The notes beneath the pieces were generated by a model. It saw only the letters and a list, made by a program, of their open reading frames with translations. It was not told the DNA's origin and made no database searches. Shown here piece by piece: positions 54,320 through 64,000 of a stretch of 64,000 bases of DNA. The position numbers and the translations under genes were made by a program. How positions within the stretch are numbered: position 1 is the stretch's first letter; every line of letters begins with the position of its first letter. Source of the stretch: Sordariomycetes sp. S80-01Y (Eukaryota; Ascomycota; Sordariomycetes); assembly GCA_037042185.1 (NCBI GenBank), contig JAXQJY010000023.1:1054001-1118000 (forward strand), in the 5' to 3' direction.

Positions 54320-57292
54320 TCAACACTCGAAAACCATCTCAGAGGGTCCCGTCAAAGGCAAGTCAACATGCAGCGTCAGCTTTTTGTTGTCTACATCATA
54401 CTCAGCGTTCTCCCATCCCTCCGGCTCGGTTTCAAAGCCAAGAATGGTGATCATCTCAACACCAATGCCGGCCGCATAATCAAAAGACCCGCCCATGCTA
54501 AGCTTGCCATTGTCGTACGCAAAGTCAATCTCTGATACGGCATCCTGAATGAAGGATTCGCCATCGTCGAGATACAGAGACCCTTCGGCGCAGCCGTCGA
54601 GGCCAGGGGCGATGACGAGGTTGAAGCCCTTGCTGCGTAAGGCCTTGGTGGTATTGGCGCTCTCGACGCGTTGAGGGTAGATGATACCGCCCTTGTAATG
54701 GACCGTGATGTCCGTCAACTCGACCTCAGCCGCAACGTACTCGCCGCGACCACGGACCGCTCGGCCAGTGCCCCACTCATAGAATACATCGTCTGGTAGA
54801 TAGTATTCAAGGCTGGTTGAGTTCTCCTTCGTGACGGGGCTGACGAGGATACCGTCGCCGTAAAAGAATTGCAGGTCGATGTCGTAAGTGTTAGAGTCTT
54901 GTGGGTAGTTGAAGAAAAGGGGGTTCAAAGCGGGCGTGCCCGTTTGGTTTTGCTTGTAGAGCGCGGTGTAGATATAGTCCACTAACGTTTATTAGTGGAA
55001 GACCGTGTATTGAGTTGGATGCTGCGTACTTAGCTTGTATCTAATGTCGATGGCGTTCCGAGCTGCTCGAGTCACCGCTGGCCACCTGTAGAACTCCTGT
55101 GACAGTGTTCCCTCGGCAGCGTGGTTGCGGTAGAATGTCGAAAAGGCGCCCAACGAAGCCCACCTTGCACAGAGTGTCTCGGTCGTGTTGCCGCCGAACC
55201 CGCATACGTCAGCGCCGACGAATGGGATCTGATACAAGGCTGCAAACTGCAAGATCTGGCTGATAGAAGCCCGGTACTGCTCCCATTCGGAGAGGTTGTC
55301 TGTTGCAGAATGTTAGGATCAGTCGAATGAAAAAGACTCGCGATGGGGACACTTACCCCCAAGCCAATGCGTTACGTCTTTGCCAGAGCCAGCAAAGGTG
55401 CTCCTGGTAATGACAAGCGCACGCTTGTCTGGACGCCTGGCTCGCATGGCATTGTATGAGGCCGTGGACATCATGCTGCCGTAGAGGCTGTGAGTATCGT
55501 ACTGGACCCAGCCACCATCTTGCACGAGGTCTGTATCAGCTGTGCTGTCCGCCAGCGTGGGCCCGGCGGCGTTCTGAATCATGTATGGTGGGCGGATCAG
55601 CTCACGATTCGGCAGGCCTCTGCATTCTCCTGGTCCGCATCCGGATCCAGTTTGCTTGCCGTTCTGCCAGGTGTTGCCCATGTTGCCCCATCCGTCTTGA
55701 CCCCACTGCTTCTCCTCAGATAGCCATCGTCCAGCTCCAAGGCTGCGACCAGGCTTGGGGGTTTTGCACTCGACTTCAGGCTCCGAACGCTTGGCAACCG
55801 CACCGGACGCAAAGTTGGGCTGAAGACTATCCGGGAATCCAGTGATAGGGGCATCCGGCCCATCGCGGACCGGTGGCGGCTCGGGCGGGTCACCGTCTAC
55901 TTCTGCAAAGTCCTCGGGGGTTGTGTTGTTGCCGGGATAAGGTCGGTTGTAGAAATTGGCTGGCTCGTTCATGTCAATCCACAAGGCGTCGATATCCGGC
56001 CCGCTTGTACCATCGAAAAACTGCATAAAGAGTTCCGTCCAGTAGTCCTGCGCAGACGGGTGGAACCAGTCAGGAAAGCGGCTCGGGCCTGCCCAGACAA
56101 CGCCTCGGTAGTCAGAGCCATTTGGCTCCTTCAAGAAGATGTCATGCTCAAGACCCGAATCCAGCGCCGGGTTAGACTCCAGGTCATACACGGCCGGGTC
56201 GACCATGACAATATAATGCTGGTCTCTAGCGTGGATAGTGTCCACGAGATCCTTGACGAGATGGGGTGGGAAACGTTCTGGGTCGAGAGTGAAGATCTGC
56301 CGGGCTTCCATGTAGTCGATATCTGTCCACATCGTCTCAAGCGGTATATTATTGTCGGAGTAGTTCGCAACCACAGCGGCTACCTCATAGACATCTCGAT
56401 AGCCCCATCTGCACTGGTGGAGGCCAAGGCCCCAGTAGGGAGTCATGACCGGCAGCTGGGCAATTTCAGCATACTGCTTGGCAACGTCACGCGGAGACGG
56501 TCCCGCCATGAAGTAGAAGTCGAGGACACCGCCAATGACGTTGTACTCGAGATACTGCCCGCCCTCGTCGTCAATGTAGATGTCCATGCCGTTTGAGTTG
56601 AGCAGGAACACGCCATGCGTGCCATTTTCGCGATGATCGAAGTAAACGGGGTGGGCGCCGTATAGATTTTCCCCAAAAGGCGTGCCAAAGTTATCCGCAG
56701 TGTATATCGTCCGTGTGTAATTCGTTGTGTTCAGCCTGAAAGAGTCCGAATGTTCTCCCAGACCGTATAGATACGGATTCTCAGGAAGGTTTGTCTTGAG
56801 GTAGACATATTGGTTCTCAAATATCAGCGTATTGCCGGTCGTGTCGAAGAGCACCTCGCCGGTGTCCGCACGAGACACAGAGAACGAGAAGGGCTCGGCG
56901 ATGAAGTCGAATTTGAGGTTGGAGTTGTGTGGCGAGGCCCATTGCCCGAACCCAGGGCGCGGGAAGACCTCGTCAGGGATCTGGTAGACGGTGTGGTTTC
57001 TATCCAGAATCTTGACGTGTAGACGGTCGCTGGTCTGGTACTCAACTTCTAGGTTCAGCTCGGGAAAATCGACTCCGTAGACGTTGCAGGCAGGCCCAGC
57101 GAGAGACAGTTCTGCGTAGAATCCCGACTGAGTTTCCCATGATTTTGTCGCGATGTACCCAGTGCAGTTAGAAAGGTCTTTGTCGTAAAGGTCGTTGCCG
57201 GGTCCGTCAAGATCACCGACGCCGTCTCTACTCTGCGCAAAGACAGAGCCGGCAGAGGCCACCACCAGACTGAGCAGTCTTTTCACAGACAT
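54320..57292 (-). CDS. Secreted GH31 alpha-glucosidase
   Basis: Three exons, 55357-57292, 55030-55299 and 54320-54981, with introns of 57 and 48 bp, give 955 aa. Signal peptide [19 protein letters not shown] precedes QSRDG. The N-terminal beta-sandwich shows [16 protein letters not shown]. The catalytic nucleophile is Asp440 in [13 protein letters not shown] and the acid/base is Asp676 in FVGADVCGF. Between them a long loop contains Lys-Arg at 501-502, a possible Kex2 site. There are many N-glycosylation sequons. The enzyme would release glucose from maltose-type or other alpha-glucosides outside the cell. The C-terminal beta domains are complete (ends [10 protein letters not shown]). Confidence 0.95.
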
Positions 57293-57366
57293 TACAAGGC
57301 TTTACTCCAGGAAAGAGAAGATTTGTCTTGACCGATTAGAAAGATTCAAGTGCGCCTATCCTCCCT

Positions 57367-57375
57367 CTTTATATA
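57367..57375 (-). promoter_or_regulatory. TATA element of the alpha-glucosidase
   Basis: TATATAAAG on the minus strand lies about 75-83 bp upstream of the ATG at 57292. Confidence 0.6.
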
Positions 57376-59071
57376 GATCTGTGCTGAACTCCGTCCCAAG
57401 ATACTTCACGTCATTGACGATGCGGTGCCGGCAATATGCAAACCCTCTGCGGCAGCGCCAAGCGGCCGAGCCAAAGAGCCTATATCTCGTAGGTTGCAAA
57501 TCAGAAATCGAGCGATTCAATGGTCGGTGGGACTAGGTAACGCAGATCCCCACTCTGTGAGCTTATCCCATGGGTTTGATATACACCAAGAGGAGGTACT
57601 TGGAGAGTTCAACCCACAACGGCGGTGTTTTCGGCTCAATTAGAAACTGCACGCACCTTCCCATGTTAACAAGAGCATTATACCACCGGATTTTGTTCTT
57701 AGCCACGTAGAAAAGACAGGGAACGCATGCGCGGTACTTGCAATTGGGGTTGACAATGACGTTCTTAGCTTGAACCCCACTCGCCTCCCCGCGTATGATC
57801 CTCACCATAAAGGGTAATTCTCCGATCTCCCCACACACGCGGTCCGTACGCTGACGATTATCGGAACGATATATAGGAGTCTTGAGGATAGTCTCGGTCC
57901 GTCTTCGGTGACAGAGCTCTCAATGGAGACTAAGTACCGGCTAGTGACGAAGCTTACGGAAAACCAGCCATGTCTTGTTTCTCATTGAAGAGACCCAAGG
58001 GCTGTTCAGAAGCCTACTTACTGAGGCACAAACGCTGGACATGCATCAACTGCGTGATATCTCGATCTGACGATCAAATACATATGTGTAGACCGACCAA
58101 GATGCATGCAGCTGGGTAATGATAAACTGCTCTGCTTGTTGCCTGTCACCTGGATGCCTCAGCCAAATGGATGCTATCGCTTCCTCGCCACATTACGGCG
58201 CCCTATTCTTTGTATATTTCCACATGGAGATAATTGTATGCTTCCCGGTCGTGCGACAGTCGACGTCCCTCCTTCTCACCCTTCTCGAACCCAGGGCCTT
58301 AGCTGAAGGACTACAGAGCCCTGCCCTCGTGTGTTACGGACCGATGTGTATCTCGGCAAGCAGGTTATTGTGATTTCACTCTCGTGAAGAGGGTTAGGGG
58401 CTTTGATGTTTGCTTGGCCTACACTGGATAATCCGGATCATAGACAGGAACGTTGGAAAGGGCGTGATTCATGCATATAAAGCAGCCAATGCTCTTGTAA
58501 GGGAAAGGGGGAGGTTGCTTTCATAAGTAACCCTACGGCGAGGCCTTCCTTATCAATCGGACACAATATCTTCAATATATTGGATTCACGCGCCCGAGAT
58601 GCTGGTAAACGCAGACACAGGTGAGGTCTCCTATTGTTCTTGCGAGCAAATGTTACTTCCACCGAAGTCCGAGATCAAGACTCCGAGGCAGCCCCACCAG
58701 CCCCTTTTATAGGCCTCGAGCTGAAGAGGGATTGTCCACTATCAGAGTATCTTGCACAGTTCGTGTCACGCGTTATCCGACTATTTTCATTTCGATTCCT
58801 CAGCGCAGGAAAGTCTGAGCCAGTCGAGGCAGGAATTCGACCCTCAGCATCCGCAGATGACGACGAGCCAGACAAAAGGTTATGGGTCCGCGTGGGAGAG
58901 ACCATTCTATGAGGGGGGCAAATCATATCAACATGCTCTTTGCACGCGATCTCGAAAGGAGATTCACGCGGCAGTTGGACACTACCGTACTCATCATGCA
59001 GCTAAGTACCGTTGAGGGTTCGCCGGTTCAGCTGAGGCCCGAAGTCGGTTCCCGAAAAGTACTAACTACCA

Positions 59072-59091
59072 CTACTACTTAATAGTAGTAG
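59072..59091. repeat. Inverted repeat of ACT/AGT units
   Basis: Arms of 8 bp (CTACTACT and AGTAGTAG) flank a TAAT loop. The same trinucleotide palindrome occurs at 26924 and in weaker form at 9939. Confidence 0.7.
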
Positions 59092-60715
59092 CTTCGGAGA
59101 CTCAGGGTCCCGAGTACTCCGTGACACAGGCCTATCCTAATTCTCATTGGCCCAAAAGCGGTCAGTGATCGAAGAATGCCAAATCCTCCTGTACCGAGGG
59201 TCTGATATCACGGTTTCGGTCAAGTACGGGTACGGTACTATGTTCCCTTGAACCATGATTCCATTGCAGTCGCCTTCCAGCGTGTGAAAGCAGTCCAAAG
59301 CAACCAACTGAAGCACCCAGGTGCGCGCGCATGTCCGGGCATTGCCTGTTCCAGCTGGGCGGCGCAGTTGGGCTGTGGGCGGCCAACTCCGACAGCGACG
59401 ACCCGGCGCGCTTCTTCAATGGCGTGCTGTGCACGGCGACGAATGTTTCTTAGTGTCGCCATCAGACCCTGCACTTGTCATTTCAGCCCGCGATCAGGCT
59501 GGACGCCACCATGCTCCTCCAGAAACAGGTCTCAGAGTCAGCATGGCCAAGTCAACCCGTCTCGGCTGCTGCGGGCGAGCTTCCCCAGATGTGAGGCGCA
59601 TGCGATGCGACGCTGCTGTGCGCAGAGAAGCTGATCTGTCATCCGAGTCGGGTATCCCGCACGCGTCGCCATGCATTAAAAAGCACCTCGCCATTGACGA
59701 CAGTCCTCTAGACGTGGCAGCGACGTTGGGAGGTAATTAGCAGGGTAGCACGGGGTGTGAAGAGAAACGGCGCAGCCAGGGCTGGAATTAAGCCACGGCG
59801 AGGCCCGAGCCTTGGAGGGGCACCTAAGGTAGGTTGGACCCCCCCAGCAGGCGATCACCCGCCTAACAACCACCCCCCGCACCGGCAACCGTTTCTGTTA
59901 GCGCATTGGTCTTGCCTAGCGCCCTAGCGCCCTTCCCTGGAGCAGCCCCATACCTGCCTGAAGGAGCAAAGCTGGCTGCAGTGTCAGTGGTCACCACCGT
60001 CGTAGCATACCTTAAGGTACCTACGAAATAATGGACCGTGCTCTCGAGCATTGACAACGAAAAGCCTCTTTCCAGCCGCACTGAGCCGATCATCCCCGAG
60101 GCAGCCCTTTCTCCTGACTTCTCCGTCGCGCTTTCCGGGGTCTGCTGACCAGCAAAAGCAAGCAGCGTCTCGCGAGAGCCCATGGCCACTGATGAGCGAC
60201 AGCGAGCCCCGAAGCCCCGTCTCCATTGGGTGTCAATCCAGCTCCGGAGTCGACAGGGGGGTTGGGATGCCTTGGGATGCGGACCTGGGCCCTGAGCCAG
60301 CTGACCGGGACATCCATGCCGCCTCGTCGACGCTTTCCCCGCCTCTCTGGGTCTGGGTCTAGGTCTGCTTGCTCTGCCAGTGGACGGGACGCTCGAACTG
60401 GAGATCCCGGAGCTGCACGACGCCGGGAGGTCGCTACCAGGTTTCGGTCACCACCTGACCTCAGCACCACCACTCACTCTTCTTCTCTTTTGGACCACTG
60501 TGAACTTCTTCCCTGCGTGAATGATCCCTCGGTGGTATTTGTCTCCTCACTGAAGGTTAAAGAGCCAGGCTAAACTCACCGGCACAGAGCAGGCGTCGAT
60601 GCTGGAAGTTCTTACGCACCAACTCTGCATGGAGACGCTACGCCCTAACGGACATCCCCAGTCGGGCGTCATCCACCAAGATTGACAGGGTTTCGTCCTA
60701 CAGTCAAGACCAAAA

Positions 60716-61852
60716 ATGGCGAGCGACTCGATGTCTGGTCAGTCTCGAGGTGCTGTCGACTTGCTGCCGTGGAACAACCTGGACAGCCTTGATCGTCAGC
60801 CTGAGAGGAACCTCCGCGCCTGTTCCATCTCAGCGGCAGCAATCCCGAGATGCGTACCTTCGGATCTGAGTTACAACGACATCATACGAAGCGGCGTCTG
60901 CTCGTCCTCGCTCTGTCCCCATGGAAGCAGCAAGGCGTCGTCATCGCCCGCGTCAAGCTCTACAGAACATAGCTCACCCATCGAAGATCCCAGCTTCGTG
61001 TTCAAAGCCGAGCCTCAGCATATCACCTTCACCTTCCACAGAGCACCTCCACAGTGCCCTCCAGGAGTTGCAAAGCGCGTGCGGCACAGGCTCGATGTTG
61101 ACGGTCCGAACACGGCGGGCCTCTGCTGCAAGAAACGTCGACTCCGCGGAGAGCTCATCACCAGCCGTCTCTCCCAGCCCTACTCGCAGCCTGCGACTCA
61201 CATCCTGAACCGTGAGGGGCAGAAACAGGGTGACAAGCGCTTCGTCAAGATGGCATCTTCGCTTGAGATGGCTCGGCGCATAGCGCACTTGCAGACTACG
61301 TCTTTCTTGCGGTTCTCGGTGATGAATCGCCTCCGCCAGCGCCTCGGCCTTGGGCCGCCGGGTCAGCACATTAGCCATGGCGATGAGGATGAGGATGACA
61401 AGGAACTTGGGAGTGAGGAGAACCTGGACACGACGTCAAAAGCCCCGTGGCAGCCGCAGAGCATCCAAACGGCCTCGAGGGGCAAGTATCTACGTCCCTC
61501 CAAGGATGCAGCCGCAATAGCCGGCGGGTCTCGTCTATCCAAGCCGGCGGCCCTACCTCTGCCGCCAGCGGATCTTTTTGCAGCCAGAAAGCGAACGTCT
61601 TCGAGGATCCACCCCGTGAGATCGCCCGAGCTACGGCCAGAGCGAGCGGCCTACTATGAGGAGCTCGACGATGACGGGTTTGCGTATCTGCACTCCGAGG
61701 AGGACGGCGCTTGTGACGATGGGGGGGAACCGGAGAGCGTGTACTCAGACTTCGGTGTCATCTTTGGCGGGGACAGCCCCGCCTCGGAGGGGGATCATTC
61801 GTACGAGGAGTATCTCGACGAGCTTGATGGCATCTCGTGGGTGACCTTGTGA
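60716..61852 (+). CDS. Hypothetical nuclear-looking protein, 378 aa
   Basis: A single exon starts MASDSMSGQSRGAVDLLPWN. The N-terminal third is serine-rich and low-complexity. A central block looks conserved: CCKKRRLRGELITSRLSQPY, then FVKMASSLEMARRIAHLQTT and LRFSVMNRLRQRLGL, with a basic KKRR nuclear-signal-like stretch. The C-terminus is acidic and tyrosine-rich (YYEELDDDGFAYLHSEEDGA, YEEYLDELDGISWVTL). I do not recognise a named domain. The pattern fits fungal-specific nuclear proteins, but no function should be assumed. Confidence 0.72.
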   Translation: MASDSMSGQSRGAVDLLPWNNLDSLDRQPERNLRACSISAAAIPRCVPSDLSYNDIIRSGVCSSSLCPHGSSKASSSPASSSTEHSSPIEDPSFVFKAEPQHITFTFHRAPPQCPPGVAKRVRHRLDVDGPNTAGLCCKKRRLRGELITSRLSQPYSQPATHILNREGQKQGDKRFVKMASSLEMARRIAHLQTTSFLRFSVMNRLRQRLGLGPPGQHISHGDEDEDDKELGSEENLDTTSKAPWQPQSIQTASRGKYLRPSKDAAAIAGGSRLSKPAALPLPPADLFAARKRTSSRIHPVRSPELRPERAAYYEELDDDGFAYLHSEEDGACDDGGEPESVYSDFGVIFGGDSPASEGDHSYEEYLDELDGISWVTL

Positions 61853-62145
61853 GAGTTGGGAGTGACTGGGCTAAAACAAAAGGAAAAGGAAAGGCATGGG
61901 AAAAGACTAGGTTTGCTCGGGCTAGGATGGCGAGGGAGGACTCTGTTGTAAACCACTGTAAGGATATCTCATATCCCGCGGGCCAGGCGTTAATACAGGC
62001 TGGATTGAATCATGACACGGTTATGGTCTGGTTGAACTTGTTCATAAGGTGCGTATCGCGTCGGCGATGCATGAATGATACCCTTAAATCGCTCTCGCCC
62101 CGCCCTTTCGTCAGTCGTTGAGACTCATTGCCACGGGTCTCGGTC
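61853..62145. other. Convergent intergenic region
   Basis: Just under 300 bp between converging stops. No features were seen. Confidence 0.6.
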
Positions 62146-62737
62146 TCATTCCATCTTGGATGCTCGATCCTTGGCGATGTCACACATGGCCTGGCCCTGT
62201 TAGCAGAGCAGCTCCTAGTCCGGCCTTGGATTTTCTTACCTGCAATGCAGCATCCACCTCTTTCGTGTAGTCGGCCCTGGCTATCCTCGACTTCATATCC
62301 TCCATAATCACTGGCCGACCTCTGCCGTTGACAAAGACGACATACCGCAGTCCGGGAAACGTCTCTTCGTACAGCTGATTGAGCCGCGCCAGCTCTTCTT
62401 CTTCTGCCGTGCTAGAATTCTTCTGGATGTTGGCTTGCTCCGCAGCAGAATGCGCCGACTCAATCTTCTTCTCCCCCAAGCGCGGATGCGACCCCAGCAC
62501 AGACAGCAGGGTCGGGTCTGGCGACGACGTGGGCCCTGAGGTGGCCATGGAGAGCAGCCTGATTTGGCATGCGTCGATGAGTTCAGGCCATGATGTGTAT
62601 TCGGCCGTTCGCACAACAGGGAGCAGAGTGTCGTGTATCGCTGGACTAGGCTCAAAAAGGCTGTCGAGAACGTCGGTCTGTTGGAGATCGGGGCACGTGT
62701 GGAAGCCAAGGATGGGGGGCAGCTTCGTGACAGGCAT
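62146..62737 (-). CDS. OHCU decarboxylase (uric acid breakdown)
   Basis: Two exons, 62240-62737 and 62146-62196, with a 43-bp intron, give 182 aa. The short last exon replaces a poor read-through tail with GQAMCDIAKDRASKME. Family landmarks are SHPRLGEKK (His-Pro-x-Leu-Gly), the AEQANIQ and EEEELARLNQLYEETFPG helices, and LRYVVFVNGRGRP before the C-terminal helix. The enzyme converts 2-oxo-4-hydroxy-4-carboxy-5-ureidoimidazoline to S-allantoin, the last step from urate. It ends SKME, one residue beyond a PTS1-like SKM, so peroxisomal import is unclear. Confidence 0.9.
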
Positions 62738-63130
62738 GACGAGGACTCGGCGAAGGTGCTGGTGTTGAAGAGAGGAATAAGAGGGCTCTCAAGGCCAGCT
62801 GGACAGGCTTGACAGGCTCGCGTACGGCTGGCGTCTGGAGTCCAGCTCCATCATTCGTCGTCGGCCATTGGCAACTTGGCGGTTTCCGCCGGTCGGAGAG
62901 CTGCGACGCGGTGGAACTGCGAGACCCCGCTGTGGAGGTTGCTAGTGGTGGGATTCTTGGCGACAAAAGCTGATAAGACCACAACCATCTTATCACCTCG
63001 TGACCCCGGCTGCAGGCTGAGATGGTCCGTGCTCCAGCAAAATCTCGAAACGTCAAGCAGCAGCCTCGCGACAGCTTCAGCAGAGCCGCCAGACGCGCCA
63101 TTGAACGCGACACAGCACACCACCGTCGCC
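62738..63130. promoter_or_regulatory. Divergent promoter region, OHCU decarboxylase / PRP19
   Basis: About 390 bp between two divergent ATGs. It must contain both promoters. No specific site was assigned. Confidence 0.6.
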
Positions 63131-64000
63131 ATGCTTTGCGGAAGTAAGTCTCTGCACTCGGATTGCCATAGAAGCAGCGCTGACCTCTCTTTTTATCAGT
63201 ATCCGGGGAAGCGCCCCAAGAACCAGTCGTCTCGACCAAGTCCGGCGTCGTCTACGAGAAGCGCCTCGTCGAGCAATACATCGCCGAACACGGCACCGAG
63301 CCCAATTCAAGCGAGCCCCTCGCCGCCGAAGACCTATTGCCACTCAAGTCCTCTCGCATCGTGCGACCGCGACCACCGACACTCACTTCCATCCCTGCGC
63401 TGCTGGCCACATTCCAGAACGAGTGGGATGCCCTCGCCCTCGAGACTTACAACCTGAAGGAGCAGCTCTCGCGAACACGGGAAGAGCTCGCTACGGCGCT
63501 CTACCAGCACGATGCTGCCGTTCGTGTGATTGCGAGGCTGACAAAGGAGAGGGACGAGGCACGCGATGCACTGGGCAAGCTCACCGTGGCGGATGGCGCG
63601 GCAAATGGTGAGGCGATGGCGGTTGACAGCGTAGAAGCTCTTCCGGAGTCCTTTGCCGCCTCAGTGGACGAGACACTGGCAAGCCTCTCCCAGGGCCGCA
63701 GGCGGCGACCTATTCCCGAAGGTTGGGTAACGCCCGACGAAGTCTCAGCGCTCGAGACCGAGGCCACCAGCGCCCTACCCGTACCACAAGCATCTTCACT
63801 CGACATCGAAGACGCCACTGCCGCGGTGGGAGGATACAAGGGCCAATCAGCGACATACCTGATCGAGACGGACGCTGTCGAACACCAGCTAGCAGTAGAC
63901 GAACCTGTAACGGCGACTCTGTCCACCGCATCCAAAGTCATCTTCGCCACCAGCCAGGGGTCCGTCAAGGTTTACCAAAACGGCGATCAGTCGGCCGAGG
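63131..64000 (+). CDS. PRP19: Pre-mRNA-processing factor 19, partial (3' end outside window)
   Basis: Exon 1 is only 13 nt (63131-63143). After a 56-bp intron exon 2 runs from 63200 to the window edge. The 271 visible residues begin MLCGISGEAPQEPVVSTKSG, the conserved Prp19 U-box start, with VYEKRLVEQYIAEHGTEP. Then come LTSIPALLATFQNEWDALAL (the Prp19 coiled-coil region) and a linker, and the first WD40 blade is starting (TASKVIFATSQGSVKVYQ). Prp19 is the U-box ubiquitin ligase scaffold of the NineTeen complex, needed for spliceosome activation and DNA repair. The WD40 rest lies outside the window. Confidence 0.95.

Larger units (their letters stand above)
57293..60715. other. 3.4-kb gene-free region
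   Basis: The largest gene-free stretch in the window. Open frames are all below 140 codons and overlapping. The right third is GC-richer and probably upstream sequence of the next gene, with GGTCT repeats near 60345-60366 and an inverted repeat at 59072-59091. No transposon ends, tRNA or conserved exon were recognised. A non-coding RNA or a decayed gene cannot be excluded. Confidence 0.45.

Overview
The window looks like a chromosome segment of a filamentous ascomycete, most likely a sordariomycete. Genes are short and closely packed on both strands. Nearly all introns are 40-80 bp (the longest is about 147 bp) with GTRAGT-like donors and CTRAC-like branch sites. The products include typical filamentous-fungal families: an NLR-like STAND protein, Kre2/Ktr mannosyltransferase, Zn2Cys6 regulator, DUF4604, DUF5923/DUF4449 and MFS sugar transporters. 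I re-derived exon joins by eye from splice sites and frame continuity. No transposon, tRNA, rRNA or CRISPR was recognised.

Layout. 0-9 kb: a gene-poor left flank, an NB-ARC/TPR STAND protein (minus), and a six-exon cytochrome P450 of CYP52-like type (plus). 9-24 kb is a housekeeping block: a CxxC-rich mini-protein, a dihydroxy-acid dehydratase with an 8-nt micro-exon, sorting nexin Mvp1, mitochondrial ribosomal protein uL15m, a Ktr-type mannosyltransferase, a DUF4604 protein, cytochrome c oxidase subunit 4 (yeast naming) and an unrecognised 374-aa protein. 24-32 kb is metabolic: a TesB-type acyl-CoA thioesterase, a divergent SDR / Gfo-Idh-MocA oxidoreductase pair, and a pyruvate-decarboxylase-like TPP enzyme.

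34-57 kb is the most distinctive part, a carbohydrate-utilisation neighbourhood. It holds two MFS sugar transporters, an intracellular GH31 alpha-xylosidase, a secreted DUF4038/GH140-like glycosidase, a secreted GH31 alpha-glucosidase, two secreted proteins of unknown function (one a multi-exon 19-cysteine protein) and an MFS exporter divergent from a Zn2Cys6 regulator. Candidate CreA sites and a 10-bp-phased CCGC array sit in transporter promoters. A reasonable working model is that secreted enzymes release small alpha-linked sugars, transporters import them, the cytosolic alpha-xylosidase splits them, and the regulator controls part of the set. The co-regulation is inference.

57-64 kb: a 3.4-kb gene-free stretch, a nuclear-looking hypothetical protein, OHCU decarboxylase (purine breakdown), and the 5' part of the spliceosomal ubiquitin ligase Prp19, which runs off the right edge.
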